DNA from: Thermoanaerobaculia bacterium
Lineage (GTDB): Bacteria > Acidobacteriota > Thermoanaerobaculia > UBA5066
DNA length: 8,652 bases
Assembly: GCA_023717585.1 (NCBI GenBank)
Contig: JAMQPJ010000660.1
Span: 1-8,652 of the forward strand
Direction of reading: 5' to 3'
Shown here one piece after another: positions 1 to 7,038 of this stretch. The notes under the pieces are model-generated. The model did no database searches, was not told the DNA's origin, and was given only the letters and a program-made list of their open reading frames with translations. The position numbers were made by a program, and so were the translations under genes. Numbering within the stretch: position 1 is the stretch's first letter; every line of letters starts with the position of its first letter.

Positions 1-1449
1 ATTCTCCTCGTGCCGGAAATCGCCCTCGCGCCGGCCCTCATGAGGCGGCTCGTGGCGCGCTTCGGAGACCGGATTTCGCTCCTCCACAGCGGGCTCTCGG
101 ACGGCGAGCGCGCGGCCGAGTGGGAGCGCGCGCGCCGCGGAGACGTCGACGCCGTCGTGGGCCCTCGCTCGGCCGTGTTCGCGCCGCTGCCGGAGCTCGG
201 CCTCATCGTCGTCGACGAGGCGCACGACGCCGCCTACAAGCAGGGGGAGTCGCCGCGCTACGACGCCCGGGCCGTGGCGCGCGTCCGCGCCCACGAGGAG
301 GGCGCCACGCTCGTTCTCGGCTCGGCCACGCCCTCGATGGAGCTGGAGCGCGCCGCGCGCGAGGGCCGTCTGCCGCGCCTCGCGCTGCCCGAGCGCCCCG
401 GAGCCCGCCCGCGGGCGAGGGTCGAGGTCGTCGATCTTCGGGAGGAGAAGGCCCGGGAAGGTGATCACGGACGCGTCCTGCTGGCCGCACGAACCGCGGA
501 AATCCTTGCGGCGTGCTTCGAGAGGGGAGAGCAGGCGATTCTCCTCCTCAACCGGCGGGGGTTCTCGCCCAGCCTGCTCTGCCGTGCATGCGGCGAGGAT
601 TTTCGCTGCGCGAACTGCTCGGTGGCCCGCACGTACCACCGCCGTCACGAGCGCCTCCTGTGCCACTACTGCGGCGACGACATCCGCCGCCCGCCGGCCT
701 GCCCGAAGTGCGGCTCGGACACGCTCCAGCCGATCGGCTTCGGCACGGAACGCCTGGCCGACAGATTCGAGGAGAGCTTCCCGGGGATCTCCTATGCCGT
801 TCTCGATCGCGACGCGGCGGCGCGGCGCGGCGGCGCCGCGGGAGTCCTTCAGGATTTCGAGGCGGGGCGCGCGCAGGCGCTGCTCGGCACGCAGATGGTT
901 GCGAAAGGGCACGACTTTCCGAATGCGACGGCTCTGGCCGTGCTGGACGCCGACGCGCTCCTTTCGTTCCCCGACTTCCGCTCGGCCGAGCGGACCTTTC
1001 AGCTCGTGACGCAGGCCGCGGGGCGCGTCGGCCGCGGGGAGAGGCCGGGGCTCGTGGCCGTCCAGACGTGCCGGCCAGATCACGAGGCGATTCGCGCCGC
1101 GGTGAGGCAGGACCATCCCGCGTTCGCCGGAGCCGAGCTGCGCTTTCGAAAGGCGTTCCGCTATCCGCCCTACACGCATCTCCTCCTCGCGCTCTTCGCG
1201 GACGTCGAGCTGCCGAAGGCCCATCGCGCCGCGGGCGCGGCGTTCAAGGCCCTCGCGTCGGCGGACGTCGCCCGGGAGATCCGCGTTCTGGGGCCCGCGC
1301 CGGCACCCCTCGAACGCCTGAAGGGCCTCTGGCGCTACCACCTCCTCGTCAAGGCCGAGAGGCGCGAGGCCATCGCGGAGGCCGGGCACCTTCTCGCGGC
1401 GCTGCCGGAGCCGCCGCACCTCGACGTCGACCCGCAGAACCTGCTGTAG
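1..1449 (+). CDS. priA: Primosomal protein N' (PriA helicase), 5'-truncated by window edge
   Basis: PriA is a 3'-5' superfamily 2 DNA helicase that recognises stalled or recombined forks and reloads the replisome. The reading frame is open from base 1, so the visible 482 residues are the C-terminal part. The N-terminal DNA-binding domain and the Walker A motif lie upstream; full PriA is usually about 700-800 residues. Seen directly, numbering from base 1: Walker B/motif II DEAH at residues 72-75 (E. coli PriA has DEEH), GSATPS (motif III) near 107-112, and eight zinc-ligand cysteines in four CxxC pairs at 194/197, 203/206, 221/224 and 234/237. GTQMVAKGHDF follows near 296 and QAAGRVGRG (motif VI, arginine finger region) at 338-346. 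The C-terminal PriA domain follows and ends at TAG 1447-1449. The GTG at base 10 is not a real start, because the conserved helicase sequence continues in front of it. No frameshift or missing catalytic motif is visible. Confidence 0.96.
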   Translation: MLLVPEIALAPALMRRLVARFGDRISLLHSGLSDGERAAEWERARRGDVDAVVGPRSAVFAPLPELGLIVVDEAHDAAYKQGESPRYDARAVARVRAHEEGATLVLGSATPSMELERAAREGRLPRLALPERPGARPRARVEVVDLREEKAREGDHGRVLLAARTAEILAACFERGEQAILLLNRRGFSPSLLCRACGEDFRCANCSVARTYHRRHERLLCHYCGDDIRRPPACPKCGSDTLQPIGFGTERLADRFEESFPGISYAVLDRDAAARRGGAAGVLQDFEAGRAQALLGTQMVAKGHDFPNATALAVLDADALLSFPDFRSAERTFQLVTQAAGRVGRGERPGLVAVQTCRPDHEAIRAAVRQDHPAFAGAELRFRKAFRYPPYTHLLLALFADVELPKAHRAAGAAFKALASADVAREIRVLGPAPAPLERLKGLWRYHLLVKAERREAIAEAGHLLAALPEPPHLDVDPQNLL

Positions 1450-1470
1450 ATAACCCCGCCTCGCCCCCTC

Positions 1471-1479
1471 TGCTACAGT
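1471..1479 (+). promoter_or_regulatory. Candidate extended -10 promoter for accA (possibly leaderless)
   Basis: The short priA-accA gap contains TGC-TACAGT: a TG dinucleotide, one base, then a TANNNT hexamer at 1474-1479. Six bases separate the hexamer from the GTG of accA at 1486, which is the normal distance from a -10 box to the transcription start. Transcription could therefore begin at or next to the start codon. No Shine-Dalgarno sequence is present; the gap is pyrimidine-rich (mainly C and T). A convincing -35 is not visible; the region about 17 bases upstream is TAACCC. The match is short, so chance is possible, and accA could instead be read through from priA. Confidence 0.4.
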
Positions 1480-1485
1480 CTCCCC

Positions 1486-2436
1486 GTGGCGAACGAGGCT
1501 CAATTCGAGGAGCCGATCCAGCGCGTGCGGCGGCGGCTCGAGGAGCTGAAGAGCTTCGCGGAGAGCCCCGCGCGCGAGCGCGAGGTCGAGAAGCTCGAGG
1601 AGAAGCTCCAGAAGCTCTCCCGCGAGATCTACGAGAACCTCACGCCCTGGCAGAAGACTCTCGTGGCGCGGCACCCGAACCGGCCGTTCACGCTGGACTA
1701 CGTGCGCATCCTCATCCGGGATTTCGTGGAATGGCACGGCGACCGGTCCTTCGCGGACGACCCGGCGATCATCGCGGGGTTCGGGTTTCTCGGGGACCGC
1801 GCCGTGGCGGTGATCGGGCACCAGAAGGGCCGCGACACGCGGGAGAAGATCCGGCGCAACTTCGGGATGCCGCGCCCCGAAGGCTACCGCAAGGCCCTTC
1901 GGGTGATGAAGCTCGCCGAGAAGTTCGGCAAGCCCGTCCTTTCGTTCATCGACACGCCGGGCGCCTTCCCCGGCCTCGAAAGCGAGGCGCGGGGCGTGGC
2001 CGAGGCGATCGCCCGGAATCTCCTCGAGATGTCGGCGCTGCGCACCCCGATCCTGGTGACCGTCATCGGCGAGGGAGGCTCCGGCGGAGCGCTCGGGATC
2101 GGCATCGGCGACGTCATCCTCATGCTCGAGCACTCGGTCTACTCCGTGATCTCGCCCGAGGGCTGCGCCGCGATTCTCTGGAAGGACCAGGCCCGCGCCA
2201 AGGAGGCCGCCGAAGCGATGCGGCTGACGGCGGCGGACTGCAAGGCGCTGGGCGTCATCGACGAGGTGCTGCCCGAGCCTCCGGGCGGGGCGCATGCGGA
2301 CCCCGTCGCGACGATCGATACCGTCGGCCGCGCGGTCGAAGAACGGCTGGAGCGCCTCGCGCGCCTGCCCGTCGAGACACTCCTCGAGGCGCGCTACGCG
2401 AAGTTCCGCGCGATGGGGGCCTGGGAGAACGCGTGA
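1486..2436 (+). CDS. accA: Acetyl-CoA carboxylase carboxyltransferase subunit alpha
   Basis: AccA pairs with AccD to form the carboxyltransferase that moves the carboxyl group from biotin-BCCP to acetyl-CoA, giving malonyl-CoA for fatty acid synthesis in the cytoplasm. The product is 316 residues; E. coli AccA is 319. The N-terminus (FEEPIQRVRRRLEEL) aligns by eye with the FEQPI start region of E. coli AccA and continues as a charged helix, followed by RHPNRPFTLDYVR. The crotonase-fold core shows GHQKGR near 111-116, RRNFGMPRPEGYRKALR, FIDTPGAFPG, the glycine-rich GEGGSGGA at 195-202, and SVISPEGCAAILWK. The start is GTG 1486; no ATG, GTG or TTG lies between the priA stop and it. A GTG at 1525 would remove conserved residues. 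There is no Shine-Dalgarno. No accD is visible in this window, so the partner must be encoded elsewhere. The stop overlaps the recJ start by 4 bases. Confidence 0.97.
   Translation: MANEAQFEEPIQRVRRRLEELKSFAESPAREREVEKLEEKLQKLSREIYENLTPWQKTLVARHPNRPFTLDYVRILIRDFVEWHGDRSFADDPAIIAGFGFLGDRAVAVIGHQKGRDTREKIRRNFGMPRPEGYRKALRVMKLAEKFGKPVLSFIDTPGAFPGLESEARGVAEAIARNLLEMSALRTPILVTVIGEGGSGGALGIGIGDVILMLEHSVYSVISPEGCAAILWKDQARAKEAAEAMRLTAADCKALGVIDEVLPEPPGGAHADPVATIDTVGRAVEERLERLARLPVETLLEARYAKFRAMGAWENA
2423..2427 (+). promoter_or_regulatory. Ribosome binding site for recJ
   Basis: GGGAG lies inside the last codons of accA, five bases before the GTG at 2433. It supports that GTG, which overlaps the accA stop as GTGA, as the recJ start over the in-frame GTG at 2463, and fits translational coupling. 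Confidence 0.55.
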
Positions 2437-4193
2437 GCGCCCGGGCGCGCGCGCCGCGCCTCGTGCGGCGCCACCTTCGGCCCCAGAGCCCGGACGCGGC
2501 GGACCGCCTCACCCGGGAGCTCGGCCTGCCCGCTCCCGCGGCCCGCGTCCTCGCGGCGCGGGGCTTCGGGGACGTCGACGCGGCGCGCACGCATCTCGCG
2601 CCCGCTCCGGACGCCCTGCACGATCCCTTCGGCATGGCGGGCCTGCCCGCCGCCGTGGAGCTCCTCGCGGCCACCGCCCGGCGCGGGGGGCGCATCGTCG
2701 TCTTCGGCGACTACGACTGCGACGGCGTCGGTGCGCTCGCGATTCTCACGACGGCGCTCCGGAAACTGGGGGCCGACGCGCGGCCTTTCATTCCGCACCG
2801 GATCCAGGACGGCTACGGCCTCCGGGCCCCGACTCTCCGGCGGGCCCTCGACGAGCACGAGCCGGAGGGCATCGTCACCGTCGACTGCGGCATCACCGCG
2901 GTCGACACCGTTGCCGAGGCCACGAGCCGCGGGGTCTACGTCGTCGTCACGGACCATCACCTGCCTCCGGCCGCGCTGCCGGAAGGCGCCGTGCTCGTGG
3001 ACCCGAAGCTGCCGGGCTGCCGTTATCCCTTCAAGGAGCTGTGCGGCGCCGGCATCGCGTGGAAGCTGGCCGAGGCTCTCTTCATCCACTCCGGCGAGCG
3101 GGTGGGCGTGGACGCGGCGGGCCGCCGCCGCTGGCTCGCTTCCCTCGCGAAGATCGCAGCGCTTTCGACCGTAGCCGACATGGTGCCGCTCACAGGAGAG
3201 AACCGCGTCCTCGTGTCCTGGGGGCTCGCGGGACTCGCGGACCCGCGTGCTCCCGGTCTCGCGGCTCTCCTCCGCCGCGCCGGAATCCCCCCCGGGCGCG
3301 CGCCCTCCACTCGCGAGGTCGCGTTCCGCATCGCACCCCGCCTGAACGCCATGGGGCGCCTCGACCACGCGGCTCGCGCCTTCGAGCTGCTGACGACGGC
3401 CGACGCCGCGCGGGCGGAGGTCCTCGCTGGCGAGATCGAGACGGCGAACGAGGAGCGCCGTGCCGTCCAGGAGCGCGTCGTCGACGTCGTGCTCGCGCGG
3501 CTCGCCGGCGGGTTCGACGCGGCGCGCGACGCCATCGTGGTCGAAGCGGGCGACGCGGCGGACGGCTGGCACCGCGGCGTCCTGGGAATCGCCGCGTCCC
3601 GTGTCGCAAAGGAGCTGGCCAGGCCCGTGCTGCTCCTCGCCCGCGAAGGAGACGTCGTGTCCGGGAGCGGCCGGAGCTACGGGAAGACGCCGCTCTTCGA
3701 GCGCCTCGCGCCCGTGGCGCGTCGCTACACGACCGAGCTCGGCGGTCATGCCGCGGCGCTCGGCCTCACCCTGCCGGCCGCGTCCTTCGAGGCCTTTCGC
3801 GACGACCTGCGCGCCGCCTTCGCGGCCGCGCGTGACGAAGAGGAGTGGGCCGAGGAGCTGTTCGTCGACACCGAAGTCGAGGCCCCCGAGGCGGACGACG
3901 TGCTCGCGCGCGCCCTCGAGCGCTTCGAGCCCCACGGCCAGGAGAATCCGAAGCCGCTTCTCGGGTTTCGCGGCCTCGAGTGGGACGGCCGCGGCCGCGC
4001 CGTCGGCGAACGGGGGCTGCGCGTCGGGCTCGCGTCCAACGGGCGGCGCCTCGACGCCGTGGGATGGACGCTTGCCGACATCCCGCCAGCCTCACGCGCC
4101 GGACGCGCAGACGTGGCCGCTAACCTCGTGATCGACTCCTACACGGGCCGCCCTTCTCTCATCGTCGTAGACCTCGTGCCGGCGGCGCCATGA
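2433..4193 (+). CDS. recJ: Single-stranded-DNA-specific exonuclease RecJ
   Basis: RecJ degrades single-stranded DNA 5' to 3' in recombinational repair (RecFOR pathway), mismatch repair and base-excision repair. The product is 586 residues from GTG 2433; E. coli RecJ is 577. The DHH-family phosphoesterase core is complete: DYDCDG at 93-98 (family DYDxDG, metal ligands), VDCGI near 150-154, and the DHH triad at 174-176. After these come KLPGCRYPFKELCGAGIAWKL, the ADMVPL segment and RLNAMGRLDHA. The DHHA1 half shows GWHRGVLGIAASRVAKELARPVLLLA, GSGRS, and GGHAAALGL beginning at 437. The C-terminal OB-fold region includes ERFEPHGQENPKPLLGFRG. The open frame extends upstream through priA and accA without a stop, but that part has no RecJ similarity and is a GC artefact; the family N-terminus (SPDAADRLTRELGLP) begins just after 2433. 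The stop overlaps the next gene's ATG as ATGA. Linking recJ to accA and LPS genes is probably positional rather than functional. Confidence 0.96.
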   Translation: MSARARAPRLVRRHLRPQSPDAADRLTRELGLPAPAARVLAARGFGDVDAARTHLAPAPDALHDPFGMAGLPAAVELLAATARRGGRIVVFGDYDCDGVGALAILTTALRKLGADARPFIPHRIQDGYGLRAPTLRRALDEHEPEGIVTVDCGITAVDTVAEATSRGVYVVVTDHHLPPAALPEGAVLVDPKLPGCRYPFKELCGAGIAWKLAEALFIHSGERVGVDAAGRRRWLASLAKIAALSTVADMVPLTGENRVLVSWGLAGLADPRAPGLAALLRRAGIPPGRAPSTREVAFRIAPRLNAMGRLDHAARAFELLTTADAARAEVLAGEIETANEERRAVQERVVDVVLARLAGGFDAARDAIVVEAGDAADGWHRGVLGIAASRVAKELARPVLLLAREGDVVSGSGRSYGKTPLFERLAPVARRYTTELGGHAAALGLTLPAASFEAFRDDLRAAFAAARDEEEWAEELFVDTEVEAPEADDVLARALERFEPHGQENPKPLLGFRGLEWDGRGRAVGERGLRVGLASNGRRLDAVGWTLADIPPASRAGRADVAANLVIDSYTGRPSLIVVDLVPAAP

Positions 4194-6241
4194 CGCGCTT
4201 CAGGCGGATCGCTCGCTCGGCGATCCTCGCCCTCGTCGCCGGTTTCACGCTCCTCGTCGTCCTCTCCTACCGCAAGCCCGGAGCGCGGACGGAGGGCGCC
4301 CGCGATCCGGTCGCCGACACGCTGCTGAAGGAGTCCGGGGGAAAGCGCGACACGATGCGCTTCCGCGACTTCCAGTACGACGAGACGCGGGCCTCCGAGG
4401 GCCGGTATCGCGTGCGCGCGACGGAGGCCGTCAAATTCGAGGAAAAGGGGGAGAAGCTCTTCCGTCTCAAGGACGTCGTGTTCGAATCGCGGGAGGGCAC
4501 GGGCGAACGGGCGATCTCGGTGCGCGCGCCGCGCGCGGAGATGATCGAAGGCTCGCGGGCTTTCCGCATTTTCGACGGCGTGAGGATCGAGGGCGAGGAG
4601 ACGAGCCTTTCGGCCGCCTCGTTCCGCTACGATCCGGCGCTTCGCGTGCTCGCGTCGGAGGGTCCGGTCGCGGCGCTCCGGGGCGCGCTCGTGGCCCGCG
4701 CGGCTTCCGGAAAGCTGGGAGTCCGGGATGGAAATCTCCTCCTCGACGGCGACGCGCACCTCAGCGGGCGCGCCGAGGGCGGACGCGCCGTGGATCTGGC
4801 CGCACCGCACGTCGTCGTCTCCCGCGACGGAAGGCTCGACGCGACGGGCGGCGCCGTCCTGAAGACGGACCGCTTCATTCTCCGCAGCGAACGCGTCTCG
4901 AGAATCGCCGAGGCCGGGGGAAGCCGCCTCCGGGCGACTACGGACGCCTTCCTGCTCGTGCTGCCGCAGGGAAACGAGCCGCCCGCCGCGCTCACGGCGC
5001 GGGGCGACGCCCTCGAGATGCGTCTCGACGCGTCCGGACTGCCGGCCGGTCTCGAGGCCGATGGGGGCGCGAGCGGCCTCGCCAGGCTCGACCTCGCCCC
5101 CGCCGGGGCCTCGGATACCTCGGGCGGAGCCGGCACATCGGGAGCGCGCCGCGCGCGTGCGCCGCACTTCTCGGGGCGGTTCGAGAACGGACGCTTTCGG
5201 GAGCTCACCGTGCCCGACCGGCTCGACGCCGCCGAGTCCGGCCGGGCCGGGGGCCCCGCAGGCTCGGGGCTGCGCGCGATCACCGCCGGATTCGCCCGGG
5301 TTCTCTTCCTGCCGGACGGGCGCTCGATCGAGACGGCAACCTTCGAAAACGGCGTCGAGCTGACGGACGGAAAGAGGGCTGCCCTGAAGGCCCCGCACGG
5401 CACCTTGCGCGGGCGGGACGAAACCGCCGTCTTTTCGGGCGAGCCGGATGTTCCCGCGCGCTACCGCGACGAGCGCGGCGCGATCGCGGCGCGCACGCTC
5501 TCCTGGAACGCACGCGAGGAGCGCCTGGACGCCGCGGGCGCGGTGAAGGCCTCTTACGCCCCCGGAGCCGGGCCGGGCCGGGGCGGCTTTCTCGGCGGCG
5601 ACGGGAGGAGCCCCTTCTTCTCCGAGTCCGACACGTTGAAACTCCTTTCCCGAACGTCGACGCTCGTCCTCACGGGCTCGGTGCGCGCGTGGCAGAACGA
5701 GAACGTCCTCAGGTGCGGCACGCTCGAGCTCGACGACGCCGCGAAGACCATGCGGGCCGAGCAGAAGGTCCAGGCGTTCTTCCGGCGCGAGACGACGCCC
5801 GTAAAGGGGACGCGCCCGCCGCCGGGCGGTCGCCCGAGCGAGACCGTCAATGCCGCGGGAGACGTCCTCATCCACCGGGAGGAGGAGCGATTCGTCCGCC
5901 TCGAGGGTCATGCGACGATGACGTCCGGGGTCTTCACGATGAGCTCCGACGTGACGGACATACGCCTCGCCGCGGACCGCACCATCGAATACACGGAGGC
6001 CCGCGGCGCGGTCGTCGTCGAAGATCGCGCGCAGCGCCGCCGGGGCGAGGGCACGAAGGCGATCTGGCGCCCGCAGACCGAAGCGGTCACGCTGGAGGGC
6101 GCTCCCGCGACGGCTCTCGACGGGAAAGGCAACCGCTCGACCGGGGCGGTCCTGACATTCCGGCAGAAGAGCTCTCAGGTGGACGTGGAGACGGATGGCT
6201 CCGTGCCCACCGAGACGATTCTCAAGCCGGAGGGCTCGTGA
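4190..6241 (+). CDS. LptC-like/LptA (OstA)-like LPS export bridge protein, apparent fusion
   Basis: This 683-residue protein most likely forms the periplasmic part of the Lpt machine that carries lipopolysaccharide from the inner membrane to the outer membrane. Residues about 8-27 are a basic-flanked hydrophobic segment (RRIARSAILALVAGF onward), an uncleaved-type inner-membrane anchor as in LptC. Residues about 50-200 look like LptC: FRDFQYDETRASEGRYRVRATEA, KLFRLKDVVFES, and repeated short beta-strand units. The C-terminal part is OstA/LptA-like: LVLTGSVRAWQNENVLRCGTLELDD near 490-515, then GDVLIHREE, LEGHATMTSG and VVVEDRAQRRRGEGTKAIW at about 556-640. A typical LptC (about 190) plus LptA (about 185) would total about 375 residues, so roughly 300 are extra. 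Gly/Ala/Pro-rich linkers lie near 302-325, 457-480 and 535-552. The ATG at 4190 overlaps the recJ stop and lacks a clear Shine-Dalgarno. lptB follows directly, and no separate lptA is present. The family call is by eye; domain borders are approximate. Confidence 0.82.
   Translation: MTRFRRIARSAILALVAGFTLLVVLSYRKPGARTEGARDPVADTLLKESGGKRDTMRFRDFQYDETRASEGRYRVRATEAVKFEEKGEKLFRLKDVVFESREGTGERAISVRAPRAEMIEGSRAFRIFDGVRIEGEETSLSAASFRYDPALRVLASEGPVAALRGALVARAASGKLGVRDGNLLLDGDAHLSGRAEGGRAVDLAAPHVVVSRDGRLDATGGAVLKTDRFILRSERVSRIAEAGGSRLRATTDAFLLVLPQGNEPPAALTARGDALEMRLDASGLPAGLEADGGASGLARLDLAPAGASDTSGGAGTSGARRARAPHFSGRFENGRFRELTVPDRLDAAESGRAGGPAGSGLRAITAGFARVLFLPDGRSIETATFENGVELTDGKRAALKAPHGTLRGRDETAVFSGEPDVPARYRDERGAIAARTLSWNAREERLDAAGAVKASYAPGAGPGRGGFLGGDGRSPFFSESDTLKLLSRTSTLVLTGSVRAWQNENVLRCGTLELDDAAKTMRAEQKVQAFFRRETTPVKGTRPPPGGRPSETVNAAGDVLIHREEERFVRLEGHATMTSGVFTMSSDVTDIRLAADRTIEYTEARGAVVVEDRAQRRRGEGTKAIWRPQTEAVTLEGAPATALDGKGNRSTGAVLTFRQKSSQVDVETDGSVPTETILKPEGS
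6229..6234 (+). promoter_or_regulatory. Ribosome binding site for lptB
   Basis: GGAGGG lies in the last codons of the lptC/lptA gene, three bases before the GTG at 6238, which overlaps the TGA stop as GTGA. It fixes the lptB start; the open frame upstream of it is only a shadow of the preceding gene. Confidence 0.65.
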
Positions 6242-6975
6242 GCGGCGCCCCGGCAGTTCTGGAGGTCCGCGACCTCGTGAAGGCGTACCGCGGCCGCACG
6301 GTCGTCGCCGGGGTATCGGTCCTCGTCACCGGGGGAGAGGTCGTCGGACTCCTGGGCCCGAACGGAGCCGGAAAGACGACGACGTTCTCGATCGTCGTCG
6401 GGCTCGTGGCGCCCGACGCCGGCTCGGTGCTTCTCGACGAGCAGGACATCACGACGCTCCCGATGTACCGGCGCGCGCGGCGCGGGCTCGGGTACCTGCC
6501 GCAGGAAGCGTCCGTCTTCCGGAAAATGACCGCCATCGAGAACCTCCTCGCGATTCTGGAGACGCTCCCTTCGAGCCGGGCGATGCGCGAAGAGACCGCG
6601 CATGGGCTCCTCGACCGTTTCAAGCTCTCGCACCTCGCCCACGCGGTGGCGGACACGCTCTCGGGGGGCGAACGGCGCCGGCTCGAGATCGCCCGCGCCC
6701 TCACGCTGTCTCCCCGGTTCATCCTGCTCGACGAGCCGTTCGCCGGGATCGACCCGATCACCGTGCTCGATCTCCAGCAGGTGATCCGGGATCTCGCCGC
6801 GGCCGGAATCGGCGTCCTCATCACGGACCACAACGTGCGCGACACGCTCGCGATCGTGGACCGCGCCTACATCATCCATGCGGGCGCCATTTTCCGGACG
6901 GGATCACCGGCCGAGCTCTCCTCCGACCCCGAGGTGCGCCGCGTCTATCTCGGCGAGCGATTCCGGCTCGACTGA
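6238..6975 (+). CDS. lptB: LPS export ABC transporter ATP-binding protein LptB
   Basis: LptB is the cytoplasmic ATPase that, as a dimer with the LptF/LptG membrane subunits, drives LPS extraction from the inner membrane into the LptC-LptA bridge. The 245-residue product, close to the usual 240, has every ABC motif: Walker A GPNGAGKTT at 40-48 (Lys46), Q-loop LPQEASVFRKMTAIENL with Gln89, signature LSGGE at 141-145, Walker B FILLDEPFAGIDP with Asp165 and Glu166, and the switch histidine His198 in TDHNVRDTL. The segments LPQEASVFRKMT, FAGIDPITV and TDHNVRDTL are typical of LptB rather than of amino-acid ABC ATPases such as LivF. The position between an lptC/lptA gene and rpoN is the classic one. 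The start is GTG 6238, supported by a GGAGGG just upstream; the first internal ATG would delete Walker A. lptF and lptG are not in the window. Confidence 0.97.
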   Translation: MSGAPAVLEVRDLVKAYRGRTVVAGVSVLVTGGEVVGLLGPNGAGKTTTFSIVVGLVAPDAGSVLLDEQDITTLPMYRRARRGLGYLPQEASVFRKMTAIENLLAILETLPSSRAMREETAHGLLDRFKLSHLAHAVADTLSGGERRRLEIARALTLSPRFILLDEPFAGIDPITVLDLQQVIRDLAAAGIGVLITDHNVRDTLAIVDRAYIIHAGAIFRTGSPAELSSDPEVRRVYLGERFRLD

Positions 6976-7011
6976 GGCCGGGGCCCGCGGCGGTAGAATC
7001 AGCGCGGCCTC
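6974..7011 (+). repeat. 7-bp inverted repeat flanking the candidate rpoN -10 box
   Basis: GAGGCCG at 6974-6980 and its exact complement CGGCCTC at 7005-7011 enclose 24 bases that include TAGAAT. There is no T-run after the right arm, so it is not a standard intrinsic terminator. It could be an operator or a weak hairpin, but in DNA this GC-rich a 7-bp match may be chance. Confidence 0.25.
6994..6999 (+). promoter_or_regulatory. Candidate -10 box for rpoN
   Basis: TAGAAT (5 of 6 bases of TATAAT) is the only A/T-rich hexamer in the 63-base gap between lptB and rpoN. It would start transcription near 7005-7007, leaving a leader of about 33 bases before the TTG at 7039. No good -35 is seen; the closest match, TCGACT at 6968-6973, sits 20 bases upstream, which is longer than ideal. 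rpoN may also be read through from lptB. Confidence 0.4.
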
Positions 7012-7038
7012 CGCCCGACCAGGGCTTCGGCCATCACA

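Noticed and set aside
1450..1485. Possible terminator between priA and accA.
   Set aside because: The gap is C/T-rich without self-complementary arms or a T-run, so no hairpin can be supported.
1733..1748. TGGCAC resembling the -24 element of a sigma-54 promoter inside accA (also one near 3567 in recJ).
   Set aside because: No TTGCA-like -12 element follows at the required spacing in either place, and both sites lie within conserved coding sequence.
513..2432. A long open + frame that continues into recJ, apparently giving a 1226-residue protein.
   Set aside because: This part overlaps priA and accA in another frame, is Arg/Ala/Gly/Pro-rich with no family similarity, and recJ homology starts only at about 2433. 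It is a product of few stop codons in GC-rich DNA.
2394..3935. A 513-codon minus-strand frame and a same-length overlapping + frame (2294-3835) over recJ.
   Set aside because: Both overlap complete RecJ motifs, and their compositions are typical of GC-rich shadow frames.
4139..5911. A 590-codon open frame on the minus strand opposite the lptC/lptA gene.
   Set aside because: It mirrors codon positions of the real gene, has a low-complexity composition and shows no recognisable motif, whereas the + strand has clear LptC/OstA features and operon overlaps.
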